Shown: positions 17,761 through 25,927 of the stretch, one piece after another
How positions within the stretch are numbered: the first letter of the stretch is position 1
Layout: each line of letters starts with the position of its first letter
From: JBBPZK01 sp965219175
GTDB lineage: Bacteria; Actinomycetota; Rubrobacteria; Rubrobacterales; Rubrobacteraceae
Assembly (NCBI GenBank): GCA_965219175.1
Contig: CBDCNI010000001.1
Span: 1-64,000, forward strand
Direction of reading: 5' to 3'
Length of the DNA stretch: 64,000 nt
Position numbers and translations under genes: made by a program
The notes under the pieces: model-generated
What the model was told of the DNA's origin: nothing
What the model saw: the letters and a program-made list of their open reading frames with translations, nothing else
Database searches by the model: none

Positions 17761-18279
17761 GTGTTGGGTCGGATCAGATGGACCTCGGCGATGGTGGGGA
17801 TCGCGGTGACGCTGGTTTTGCTCGTGCTCCTCGGGGCGCTCGTTCTCGTCTTGCTGTTCCCCCGCTTGGCGGATGCCGTTGGTATAGGATTTTCTAATGG
17901 TGAGGAGTTGGCAACTGTATGGGCGCCGTACCTTTACCTATTCTTCTTCGCGCTGTGGGCGCTCTTGGTCTCGCTCGCCGCCTTCTTCCTCGGCGGCCTC
18001 TTGGTCGGCAGAATCACCCCTTTGCACCCGGAGTCAAGCGCGGTAGCGGGGGCCGTAATACTCTGCGTGATCGCTTTGGGGTTGATCCTGTGGATGTGGA
18101 TGCCAGGCTTGTTGACCAAAGATGACCTCGCACGTTCCGACAACGTGGACACTATCGTGATCTGGGCCGTGGCATTTTGCATCGGTTCGCCGCTAGCGGT
18201 GCTCGTGAGCTACCTCGGCGGGAGGATGGGAGGAAGACACAATCGCCACGCCCCACGGGAGAGACCCAGTCAACAATAG
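17761..18279 (+). CDS. Membrane protein of unknown function
   Basis: A 172-residue protein with four hydrophobic helices (about 10-35, 55-80, 90-112 and 130-155) and a short basic tail (GGRMGGRHNRHAPRE). No catalytic motif or known family is recognised. The pattern of a helix pair with GGLLVGRIT between them resembles small actinobacterial DUF-type membrane proteins. GTG at 17761 follows a GAAAGGAAAGTGAGTAGAG purine-rich leader. It is flanked by divergent and convergent genes and is probably transcribed alone. Confidence 0.65.
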   Translation: MLGRIRWTSAMVGIAVTLVLLVLLGALVLVLLFPRLADAVGIGFSNGEELATVWAPYLYLFFFALWALLVSLAAFFLGGLLVGRITPLHPESSAVAGAVILCVIALGLILWMWMPGLLTKDDLARSDNVDTIVIWAVAFCIGSPLAVLVSYLGGRMGGRHNRHAPRERPSQQ

Positions 18280-18355
18280 TAACAGCGCAACGCATAGGCG
18301 GAGAGCCGGGTCGGGCGGAAACTAACCTGTACATACCTATCTTCTCACACAAGCT

Positions 18356-19204
18356 CTAACGAACCGTTTCCCCGAGCAACGCCGCGAAGCCTTCCCGGAA
18401 GGTCGGGTAGAGAAGCTGATACCCCGAGGCGACAAGCTGGGCATTACTACAACGTTTATTGGTCCTGCGGCGCAGCGTGCCGGATGTTTCCCCGGAACGT
18501 GATGCGTCAGGAGTGAGTCGCTCTTTGAGCCATTCGGCGACCGTCCGTTGGTCGGTCGGCTCGTCGTCCACGCCGAGGTAGACTTGTTCCGGTTCTTCGA
18601 GGAGCATCAGGTGGCGCAGGGCGCCGGTGCAGTCGTCACGGTGGATGCGGTTGGAGTAGAGTGGCGGCCCTTCTTCGAACTCTGCTTGCAAGGCACGCTG
18701 GATCGAACGTTCGCGCCCCAGCCCGTAGATGCCGCCCAGCCGCAAAACGACCGCCGGGAAAGGAGCGTCGAGAAAGACTCGCTCTCCTTCCAGCAGGGTC
18801 TTCCCGGAGAAGCTCTCCGGTTCCGTAGGCGACTCCTCATCCACCCATTCGCCGTTTCGCTGCCCGTAAACGCCGGTGCTCGACGTAAAGAGCACGCGCC
18901 GGACGTTTTGCGTCTCCAGGACGGAGAGCAGGTTGCGCGGACCTTCGACGTAGGCTGACCTGTACGCATCTTCGGAAGAACTTCCGGCGGAGCTGCTAGC
19001 CGATGCAGTGTAGAAGACGAAGTCGAGGTCCGGGGGTATATCTCCCTCGGAAATAGAAGAAGAGAGGTCGAGCGCGACGGGTTGGATGTTTCGCGGCAGG
19101 GCTTGCGGGTTGCGGCGCGCCCCGAAGACCGTGTGACCTTCTGAGGCGAGGAGTCCGCCGAGGGCGGAACCGACGTAGCCGCAGCCGGCTATTAGGATAC
19201 GCAT
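18356..19204 (-). CDS. SDR family NAD(P)-dependent epimerase-like oxidoreductase (YeeZ-like)
   Basis: A 282-residue atypical short-chain dehydrogenase. It starts with the Rossmann loop IAGCGYVGSALGGLL (Gly residues 7, 9 and 12), with an SSTGVYGQ strand, then a GKTLLEGER helix in which the usual YxxxK is not conserved, then LRLGGIYG. Residues 195-230 include the IHRDDCTGAL motif shared with the YeeZ group. Members of this branch have no settled substrate. It is transcribed leftward, convergent to the membrane protein gene at 17761 and divergent from the release-factor-like gene. Confidence 0.8.
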   Translation of the reverse strand: MRILIAGCGYVGSALGGLLASEGHTVFGARRNPQALPRNIQPVALDLSSSISEGDIPPDLDFVFYTASASSSAGSSSEDAYRSAYVEGPRNLLSVLETQNVRRVLFTSSTGVYGQRNGEWVDEESPTEPESFSGKTLLEGERVFLDAPFPAVVLRLGGIYGLGRERSIQRALQAEFEEGPPLYSNRIHRDDCTGALRHLMLLEEPEQVYLGVDDEPTDQRTVAEWLKERLTPDASRSGETSGTLRRRTNKRCSNAQLVASGYQLLYPTFREGFAALLGETVR

Positions 19205-19317
19205 GGGCGGGAGTGTACCAGCAACGCTTTCGGCCCCAACGTGTGTTACACCTTCACGTGGGGTATTTTGGTCCCTAGACTGTGAAGTATCAGCGATTTA
19301 CGGAGGTTGAGATCAGG

Positions 19318-20478
19318 ATGGCGCAGCCAACAGACGTGCAGAGGCTGAGGGAGCAGTTCGAGGGTCGCGAGGGAGAGATACTCTCGGTCTACCTGAGCGT
19401 GAACGCCGAGTTCCCGGAGAACCAGCGTCAATCATACCTGACCCGTCTCAAAGACGCCCTCCGTGAGTTGGAAGTCCCAGATGAACTCGCAGACCGCGTT
19501 CAAGAGACAGCCGAGGGCGAACAGCCACGGGCTCGTACCCTTGTCTTTTTCGCCGGCGAAGACGGGCTCTTCGAGGAATACCGGCTTCAGGTAGACCTGG
19601 AGGACGCCTACCGTTACGGCGAGCCATACCTGGTCCCGCTCGTCCTGGCGCTCGACGAGCACGAACCCTACGCGGTCGCGCTCTTCGACGCCGAAGAGTA
19701 CCGCTTCTTCGTCACCTCGCCGGCAGGAGAGGCGGGCGAGGCGAGCGGGAGCGCGGGCAGTGGTTTCTTCCGGGAAGTGGACGTTTCGCCATCCGAACCG
19801 TACCCGAGGGGCGGCATGGACCAGGAGACGGAGAGCCGCCGGACAGAGGCGAATCTACACGAATGGTACAACGAGCTAGGAGAGCTAACGCGGCGCCTGA
19901 CGTTCCAGGAAGGGGCGCGTCACTTGATCCTCGCAGGCCCGAAAGAGCGTACCGCCGAGTTCCGCGAGACCCTCCCCCAGGATATCCGGGACCGGGTTGC
20001 GGCCGAGGAACCGGTCGCGACCGGAGCCCCCGAAGGTGAGATCCTCAAACGCCTGGAAGGCGTGCGGGAAGAAGCCGAGCAACGCCGCAAAGCCGCGCTG
20101 CTCGAAGAAGCGCGGGAGAAAGGCATTCATGGCGTCAAGGACACCATCGAGGCCCTGCAAGAAGGCCGCGTCTATCATCTGCTGGTCCTCTGGAGCCTGG
20201 ACGGTGAGATCCGGTGGTCCGACGCCGACGCGCTCGCAGTCACCGACATAACCCAGGAGGAATCGCCCTACAGCGGCGAGGAGACCAGGGTCCGTCCCCT
20301 CATAGACGTGCTCGTAGACCTCGCCGCCGCCCGTGGAGCCCGTATAGAGTTCGTCGAAGAAGAAGAGCCGGTCGCCGACACCCCGAACGAAGACCTCGAA
20401 AACACCGGCGCCGGTGAGAACCTCGGAGCGACCCTGCGCGAAGAATTCGACGGCCTGGTCGGCCTGCTCCGCTACTAA
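19318..20478 (+). CDS. VLRF1 family aeRF1-type release factor-like protein (baeRF)
   Basis: A 386-residue protein of the bacterial archaeo-eukaryotic release factor family (baeRF/VLRF1), recognised from the SVYLSVN opening strand, the AVALFDAEEYRFF segment, the RHLILAGP core strand, and the acidic, helical C-terminal half with RRKAALLEEA. The family is related to eRF1 and Vms1/ANKZF1 and is thought to rescue or hydrolyse peptidyl-tRNA on stalled ribosomes, but bacterial members are largely uncharacterised. The GGQ loop of eRF1 is not seen. ATG at 19318 is chosen for the GGAGG ten bases upstream; the frame opens at 19282. A 152-residue unknown protein follows 18 bases later. Confidence 0.78.
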   Translation: MAQPTDVQRLREQFEGREGEILSVYLSVNAEFPENQRQSYLTRLKDALRELEVPDELADRVQETAEGEQPRARTLVFFAGEDGLFEEYRLQVDLEDAYRYGEPYLVPLVLALDEHEPYAVALFDAEEYRFFVTSPAGEAGEASGSAGSGFFREVDVSPSEPYPRGGMDQETESRRTEANLHEWYNELGELTRRLTFQEGARHLILAGPKERTAEFRETLPQDIRDRVAAEEPVATGAPEGEILKRLEGVREEAEQRRKAALLEEAREKGIHGVKDTIEALQEGRVYHLLVLWSLDGEIRWSDADALAVTDITQEESPYSGEETRVRPLIDVLVDLAAARGARIEFVEEEEPVADTPNEDLENTGAGENLGATLREEFDGLVGLLRY

Positions 20479-20496
20479 CAGCAGGAGTAGGATATT

Positions 20497-20955
20497 GTGG
20501 AGCAGGATCCCCCCAAACCGGACAACCAGGAAATAGTCACTCCACTCTCTATCCTGAACGCGCTCGACGAAGAGACTCTGCGCCGGGCCTGGGGAGAGAA
20601 GTCACCCGAAGAACGGCGCCGGATCGTCGCCGCCGCCATCGTTTTCGGCGAGCAGTTCGAGAAGCGAGTGGAAGAGCATCCCCCGGGTCCGGGTGAAAAT
20701 GGCGCGCAGCGTTTCCTTATGGCGTTAATGGGAGATGTGATCCAGGAGTTCGCCGACCGCGAAAACATGGGCCGGGACGAGGCGACGAACTTCCTGAGCG
20801 ACGTAGGCGCCAGAGACTACGTCCTGGAGTTAAACGAAGTCCTCGAAGCCCACGCCGCCGACGATTCGGGCCGGACGCTGGACGAAGTCTTCCGGGAGGC
20901 GATAGACAGCCGCCGGGAGAAAGCCGTCTGGTCCGGTCATTTCAGCTCCGGGTAG
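20497..20955 (+). CDS. Hypothetical protein downstream of the release-factor-like gene
   Basis: A 152-residue soluble, mainly helical and acidic protein with no signal peptide or membrane segment. It contains a SILNALDEETLRRAW helix and an ENMGRDEATNFLSDVGARDYV segment, neither of which belongs to a family I recognise. GTG at 20497 follows CAGGAG at nine bases. The gene begins 18 bases after the release-factor-like stop and is almost certainly co-transcribed, which suggests a partner role in ribosome rescue or stress, though this is inference only. Confidence 0.65.
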   Translation: MEQDPPKPDNQEIVTPLSILNALDEETLRRAWGEKSPEERRRIVAAAIVFGEQFEKRVEEHPPGPGENGAQRFLMALMGDVIQEFADRENMGRDEATNFLSDVGARDYVLELNEVLEAHAADDSGRTLDEVFREAIDSRREKAVWSGHFSSG

Positions 20956-20961
20956 GCGGAC

Positions 20962-21159
20962 CTAGCCGGATTTTGGCGGGTCGTCTTTCTTCTCGGACCG
21001 CTTTGAGTCGGACTTGCGGGGCTTTTTGTTGCTCAACCAGTCCCAGTCTTGGGGGCGTTCCAGGGTTCGTCCCGGAAGGTAGACGATCCAGAGCCAAACC
21101 AACCCGACGACGCCAATAACCGCCAGGAAACCGAAAAACTGTATTACCTCTGATTCCAT
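20962..21159 (-). CDS. Small single-pass membrane protein
   Basis: A 65-residue protein: one hydrophobic helix (about 8-28, VIQFFGFLAVIGVVGLVWLWI) then a strongly basic tail rich in Lys, Ser and Asp that should face the cytoplasm. ATG follows AAAGGATTTAG. It lies just after the DoxX gene in the same direction, 19 bases away, and probably shares its transcript. No known family. Confidence 0.6.
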   Translation of the reverse strand: MESEVIQFFGFLAVIGVVGLVWLWIVYLPGRTLERPQDWDWLSNKKPRKSDSKRSEKKDDPPKSG

Positions 21160-21178
21160 CTAAATCCTTTCGAAGTCT

Positions 21179-21853
21179 TCAGGCCGCAGCCAGGGAGAGA
21201 TCCTCTGACGACTGCTCGTCGAGAACACTGAGCCGGCTCTCTCGCCGCTGGCGACGGGTCTCTATCGTGCTCCCGACTACCAGCCCGCCGGAGATGAGGA
21301 TGAGGTTCTTGATCACGAACTCCCCTTCAGTGGTAAGCAACAGCGGGTTTCCATCCTGAAACGCCACGTCCGGCTTTATCACCAACACGAGGAAAGTACC
21401 GGCCATCTGGAGCAGAAAGAACACGAGCGTCGTCCGCAAAGCCTTGCCCGTCAGAAGCCCGAGCCCTACCACTATCTCCCAGTAGCCCAGGAGCGGTACG
21501 AATACCTCCGGCCGGAACCAGTAGACCGTATTCGCCACCAGATCCCCAACCGGGCTGCTCTCGACGACCTTCAAAGCTCCAAACCACACGAACGTCAAGC
21601 CCAAGGATAGCCTCAACAACAAGGCGCCGTACCGGGATGTCAACTGTATCGCCGTTTCATCCAGCCTGTCTACCAACTCCCGGAACCTCTCCACCGGGAC
21701 GCCATATCTGGTAAGAAGACCGGTTGCCTGTTCCTCCAACCTCTCCGAGAGCGCCCACACCTTCTCCCGCGCACCAACCCGATCCAAGACCCTACTCTTC
21801 TGCTCCTCCAACCTCCCGGCTAGTGACCTCAACGTGCCAGCGTAACCACTCAT
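21179..21853 (-). CDS. DoxX family membrane protein
   Basis: A 224-residue protein with an amphipathic, coiled N-terminal half (about 1-75) and a C-terminal four-helix DoxX domain. The first helix carries LSLGLTFVWFGALKVV, followed by a loop with WFRPEVFVPLLGYWE and the GLGLLTGKALRTTL segment. DoxX-like proteins include the small subunit of archaeal thiosulfate:quinone oxidoreductase and many uncharacterised bacterial proteins. ATG at 21853 follows GAGGAGG; the frame opens at 21874. A strong palindrome lies 38 bases upstream, suggesting repression by a dimeric regulator. Confidence 0.82.
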   Translation of the reverse strand: MSGYAGTLRSLAGRLEEQKSRVLDRVGAREKVWALSERLEEQATGLLTRYGVPVERFRELVDRLDETAIQLTSRYGALLLRLSLGLTFVWFGALKVVESSPVGDLVANTVYWFRPEVFVPLLGYWEIVVGLGLLTGKALRTTLVFFLLQMAGTFLVLVIKPDVAFQDGNPLLLTTEGEFVIKNLILISGGLVVGSTIETRRQRRESRLSVLDEQSSEDLSLAAA

Positions 21854-21890
21854 CTCTATCCTCCTCGGATCCATCGGAACCGTAACATAA

Positions 21891-21907
21891 TGCTACTTTT
21901 TGTAGCA
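21891..21907 (-). promoter_or_regulatory. Palindromic operator candidate upstream of doxX-like gene
   Basis: TGCTAC-TTTTT-GTAGCA has two perfect six-base arms around a five-base A/T spacer and lies 38-54 bases before the DoxX start, in AT-rich sequence on the promoter side. The location and symmetry suit a dimeric repressor site. No regulator gene is adjacent, so the binder is unknown. Confidence 0.5.
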
Positions 21908-22087
21908 AATGTATTATCAACTGTTACAACTAAAACGGCTGTAAGATGGTTAACGGGCCAGACATGCTCCCGAAGTATGGCTTGAGCATGGCTTGAGCAA
22001 GGTTGGGGAGAACAAGCCTCGTGGATGCCACGCACTCGATCTTGACCCCGTCGAAACGCTAAGGGCGTTGCCGGACAAGTAGAAAGT

Positions 22088-22666
22088 ATGAGGATACCCA
22101 ACGGAAAGGCAAAGGATGTGAGAGTGCTGAAGCCAGACCGGGAAGCGCGCTTCCGGGCGATCTACGCGGACGCATACGCGGACGTGCTGCGGTTCGCCCA
22201 GCGACGCGTGCATCCCTCCCATGCCGAGGATGCTACAGCGGATGCCTTTCTCGTGGCATGGCGGCGGCTCGACGACGCCCCGAACAGGCCGGATGATGTG
22301 CGGGCGTGGCTGTTCGGAATAGCCCGTAACTGTCTCCTAAACACCCTTCGCGGCCAGGGACGACGCGACGCGCTTGCCGTCCGTGTCGCCGATACGACGC
22401 GATCCGCTGGCCTTGCGGACGGGCTTGACGCCGATCTCCTCGCCCGGCGGATCGACCTGGCCGCCGCGTGGACGCGACTGAGCGAGACCGACCAGGAGAC
22501 GCTTTCGCTCACGACCTTCGAGGACCTCACCTCGCCGCAGGCCGCCCGAGTCCTCGGCATCACCCCCGTCTCGTATCGTCTCCGGCTGCTGCGCGCTCGA
22601 CGCGCCTTGCACCGCCAACTCGACCTTGCAGAACCCACACCCTACGTCTCGATGGAGGCCCAATGA
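22088..22666 (+). CDS. ECF-type RNA polymerase sigma factor
   Basis: A 192-residue sigma-70 family factor. Region 2 (about 15-85) holds FRAIYADAYADVLRFAQRRV and the DNA-melting motif DATADAFLVAWRRL, followed by RAWLFGIARNCLLN; region 4 (about 115-175) contains SETDQETLSLTTFEDLTSPQAARVLGI with the helix-turn-helix VSYRLRLLRARRALHRQL. No region 1.1 or region 3 is present, as in ECF factors. Its stop overlaps the next ATG as ATGA, and the next gene encodes a single-pass membrane protein, the usual anti-sigma arrangement. The trigger and regulon are unknown. Confidence 0.88.
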   Translation: MRIPNGKAKDVRVLKPDREARFRAIYADAYADVLRFAQRRVHPSHAEDATADAFLVAWRRLDDAPNRPDDVRAWLFGIARNCLLNTLRGQGRRDALAVRVADTTRSAGLADGLDADLLARRIDLAAAWTRLSETDQETLSLTTFEDLTSPQAARVLGITPVSYRLRLLRARRALHRQLDLAEPTPYVSMEAQ

Positions 22667-23532
22667 ACATGCACGATGACTCCGCGCTCCGGTCCCTCGA
22701 TGCTGCGGCCAAGTCCCTCACCGTAGACGAGAAAGAGCGAGCCAAGGCAACGCTCGAACGGATCGTCGCGACCGCGCCGACAACCGAGACCCAGAGACCT
22801 GCGGCACCCGCACCAGCCCGACGTGCCTGGCGTGCCTGGCCCCGCCTGGTCCTCGTCTCCATGGCCGCGCTCGTGCTGGTTGTTGTCGGCGCGGTCGTGG
22901 TCCGGGGGATCGGGAGCGAGAACGTAGCGTCCGCGTCCTGGACCGACACCCCTACACCCGTCACCGGCGACAACCTCGACGTGGTGGCGTCTGCCTGCCG
23001 ACCCCAGGTGAAGAGATACTTCGTCGGATGGGGTAACCACCCGGCGGATAAGGCCGATCTCGTGCTGGCCGAGCGTCGGGGTGACCGCGTCGCCCTGCTG
23101 TACCATACAGAGCACCCGAACACCTCGGCAACGTGCTTCGCCCACAACCCGGAAGGGTCCACCCTTGTCAGCGACGTACAGGCCGGAGCCGGCAGCAGCG
23201 AGTCCGTGATAGAGGCTCCTCCGAGGGGATTCACCCAGGGCTTTGTCGAGGAGAACCGCGCGAGCGTCAAGGCCCAGGTGTTCTCGATCACGGACGGTGC
23301 AGTAGGTAAGGAGGTGAAGGGCGTCACCATCCATGCGGGAGCCCACACGATCAAAGCCTCCGTGAAGAACGGCTGGTACGCAGCCTGGTGGCCGGGGCGC
23401 GCGGTCGGGGGCAGGCCTTTCCAGTGGAGACGGAACGGTAAAGAGCCAAGAGCATTCAAGCCGATCCTAACCTACGATCTCACCCTGACCGACGGCACCG
23501 TCATCCGCGACGCCCAGCCGGTCGTCGACTAG
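22663..23532 (+). CDS. Membrane-anchored protein, probable anti-sigma partner
   Basis: A 289-residue protein with a hydrophilic cytoplasmic N-terminus (about 1-62), one transmembrane helix (VLVSMAALVLVVVGAVVV, about 65-85) and an exported domain of about 200 residues containing several cysteines and WGNHPADKADLVLAERRGDR. The ATGA overlap with the ECF sigma gene and the topology suit an anti-sigma factor, but the usual zinc-binding anti-sigma motif is absent and the long exported part is not a known sensor domain. It may instead be a regulated lipid-facing protein. ATG at 22663 is set by the overlap; the upstream frame shadows the sigma gene. Confidence 0.65.
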   Translation: MNMHDDSALRSLDAAAKSLTVDEKERAKATLERIVATAPTTETQRPAAPAPARRAWRAWPRLVLVSMAALVLVVVGAVVVRGIGSENVASASWTDTPTPVTGDNLDVVASACRPQVKRYFVGWGNHPADKADLVLAERRGDRVALLYHTEHPNTSATCFAHNPEGSTLVSDVQAGAGSSESVIEAPPRGFTQGFVEENRASVKAQVFSITDGAVGKEVKGVTIHAGAHTIKASVKNGWYAAWWPGRAVGGRPFQWRRNGKEPRAFKPILTYDLTLTDGTVIRDAQPVVD

Positions 23533-23557
23533 TAACAAACCCGCGTTCGAGCACGGA

Positions 23558-23626
23558 GCCCCCGAACCGCGGCGAGCGACTCGCTAGCCGGAGACGTCTT
23601 CCGTAGTAGTGGTTTGGTTCGGGGGC
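23558..23626. terminator. Long inverted repeat between convergent genes
   Basis: GCCCCCGAACC at 23558-23568 is exactly the reverse complement of GGTTCGGGGGC at 23616-23626. The 47-base loop contains a nested GCGAG/CTCGC hairpin. It lies in the 185-base gap between the convergent anti-sigma and permease genes. A bidirectional terminator is the simplest reading, although neither side has a clear T-run. Confidence 0.5.
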
Positions 23627-23717
23627 GGCCCTGAAAACGGGCGTCAAGCGAAACTCTGTCTAGGCCTCGGCTTCGCAGGACCGTATTGCTCGAAGTGGTT
23701 GCTTCCGCGATGGTTCT

Positions 23718-25664
23718 CTAGCCTCCGACGTGGATGGCGGGTCGTTTCTTCGGGTCTCGCTCGGCTTCGCGGAGGACTTCGCGGGTTAGGGGGGCGGTGT
23801 CTCCTTCGCCGAAGAGGACGTAGCGGAGGACGTATACAAGCGGGTTGCCTTCCGTCCAGCCGAAGTAGCAGTGCGGGCGCTTTCCGGTCGTGTCGCGCAG
23901 GTAGATCAGGAAAGCTGCTATGGCGTTCGGTACCGTCGAACTCTCGGCCCGCAGTACCCGGAAGCCGCCGACCTCCACACCTCTTATCTCCAGTACGTCG
24001 GTGAACTCGGAGGCGTCCTCCACGTCTACTTCCAGGAACAGGATGCGGTCTCCTCGCGGGATGTGGTTGTCCTCGCGTTGCTCCTTCTCCTTCCTGGCGT
24101 ACTCGGCTCTCGTGCCGGTCCTTCGCCGGTGGGCGACCAGGTGTATTTCGCCGCGCCGGTTCGCCTCTTCTATGAACCGGAGGGCTTTCTTATCCAGCTC
24201 TATGCGTTCCTGGCGCAGTTCCGTCGAGCGTCTAACGCGCGATATAAGTGAGATGAGGATGATCGCGACGATGGCGAGCAGGGCTATCTTTATACCGCCG
24301 GGGGCCTGGATGATGTTCCCGATGGTGGCGTAGACAGCCACGACCGCGACCACTCCGAAGATCAGGGCACCGCGCAGAGACCTGCCGCGCCAGGCGGCGA
24401 GGGTCACGGCTATCGCTGCGGAGGTCATCATGAACAGAACACCGGTGGCGTAGGGGCCGCTCTGGGAGTCCACGTTCGCGTCGAAAGCAAGTGTGATCAC
24501 CACCGCTATCGCCGTATAGACCAGGACGAGCGGCCTTATGGCCCGCCCCCACTCGGGAGCCATGCCGTAGCGGGGCAGATAACGCGGCACGATGTTCAGC
24601 AGCCCGGCCATCGCCGAGGCTCCGGCGAACCAGAGAATAGCTATCGTGCTGATGTCGTAGACAGTACCGAAGCCGTTTCCGAGGTACTCGTGCGCCACGT
24701 AGGCCAGCGCGCGTCCGTTAGCCTGTCCGTTTGGTCCGAACTGGTTTTGGGGGATCAAAACGACCGTGATAAAGCTCGTAAAGATCAAGTAGAAGCTCAT
24801 GATGATGGCCGCCGCCGTGAGCATCTTGCGCGTGTTGCGGATGCGGCCCTCGGGATGCCTCGGGTCGTCGTCTTCGTCGCCGCGCACGAGCGGCATCATC
24901 GAGACTCCTGTCTCGAACCCCGAGAGCCCGAGTGCGAGCCGTGGGAAGACTATGAGCGAAGCCAGGATCACGGACCACGGGCTGCTGTGGGTCCTGAACA
25001 GCGCGTCTTTCCAGTCGGCGAGGTGTTGAGGTTGGGCCACGACCTCGTACATGCCGACGGCCACGACGACGAGGTTGAGTATCAGGTACGCCCCGACCAG
25101 GAAGATCGCGATACCGATAGCCTCCTTGAAACCCTTCAGGAAGACGGCGCCGAGCACGGCAACCAGCGCGAGCGTAATGGTGAGTGCCTGGTGTTTGAGG
25201 AACTCGGGCACGAGCGGGTTCCCGACTACCTGCTGGGCGGCCGAGGCGGATGAAAGGGTGATCGTAAACAGCCAGGCCGTCGCCACGAAGCCTAGCAGAC
25301 AGAGCACGAAGAGCTTTCCCTTCCAGAAATCGAGCAGGTTTTCGAGCATCGCGATAGAGCCCTGCCCGTGCGGGCTCCCCGAGGCGATGCGCCGGTATGT
25401 CGGCAGCATCCCGAAGAGCGTCAGCAATACGATGAGCGTAATAGCTATCGGCGAGAGAGAGCCCGCGTAAACGGCGGCGATGCCGGGTATGTAGGCCAGG
25501 GTGGAGAAGTAGTCGACTCCGGTCAGGCACACGACCTTCCACCACTCGTGCTGCTCCTGGTTCTTACTCGCCTGCGGGCCCTGCACGTCCTCGACACGGT
25601 CCTCCAGCAGCCAGCCTTTGAAATTGGCTCCGAAACCTTTCCGCGAACCCTTCGCTACGCTCAC
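23718..25664 (-). CDS. APC family amino acid permease with large cytosolic tail
   Basis: A 648-residue protein in its best-supported form. About 12 hydrophobic helices start near residue 50 with CLTGVDYFSTLAYIPGIAA; SPHGQGSIAMLENLLDFWKGK is a distinctive loop of this actinobacterial branch. The final 160 residues form a charged cytosolic domain with DRILFLEVDVEDASEF. The substrate is presumably an amino acid or amine, but the branch is uncharacterised. GTG at 25664 follows GGAG at five bases and matches the family's length. The frame extends to 25892 (724 residues) but that stretch is rich in Arg, Pro and Gly and looks non-coding. Confidence 0.78.
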   Translation of the reverse strand: MSVAKGSRKGFGANFKGWLLEDRVEDVQGPQASKNQEQHEWWKVVCLTGVDYFSTLAYIPGIAAVYAGSLSPIAITLIVLLTLFGMLPTYRRIASGSPHGQGSIAMLENLLDFWKGKLFVLCLLGFVATAWLFTITLSSASAAQQVVGNPLVPEFLKHQALTITLALVAVLGAVFLKGFKEAIGIAIFLVGAYLILNLVVVAVGMYEVVAQPQHLADWKDALFRTHSSPWSVILASLIVFPRLALGLSGFETGVSMMPLVRGDEDDDPRHPEGRIRNTRKMLTAAAIIMSFYLIFTSFITVVLIPQNQFGPNGQANGRALAYVAHEYLGNGFGTVYDISTIAILWFAGASAMAGLLNIVPRYLPRYGMAPEWGRAIRPLVLVYTAIAVVITLAFDANVDSQSGPYATGVLFMMTSAAIAVTLAAWRGRSLRGALIFGVVAVVAVYATIGNIIQAPGGIKIALLAIVAIILISLISRVRRSTELRQERIELDKKALRFIEEANRRGEIHLVAHRRRTGTRAEYARKEKEQREDNHIPRGDRILFLEVDVEDASEFTDVLEIRGVEVGGFRVLRAESSTVPNAIAAFLIYLRDTTGKRPHCYFGWTEGNPLVYVLRYVLFGEGDTAPLTREVLREAERDPKKRPAIHVGG

Positions 25665-25927
25665 TCCGACTCCAGACCCGTCCGACACATGGATAACTCT
25701 TACCCGCCACAGCGGAACTCCCACCCGGACGGGATCCGAAAAGCGTCCTCGGGGTGTTCTTCCGCGCCCGCGAGGGCGGTGGTAGGGCCTTCCTACCGGT
25801 TCGTTCTGCGGCTGTTTTCCGCTATCCGGCGTCGCCTCAAAACCCGCTTCGGTACTAGCCTGCGGTATACCTCTACCAACATAGATTGTCAATAAGGTCG
25901 TTTACGATGCAGGCCCGCCACAGAACC

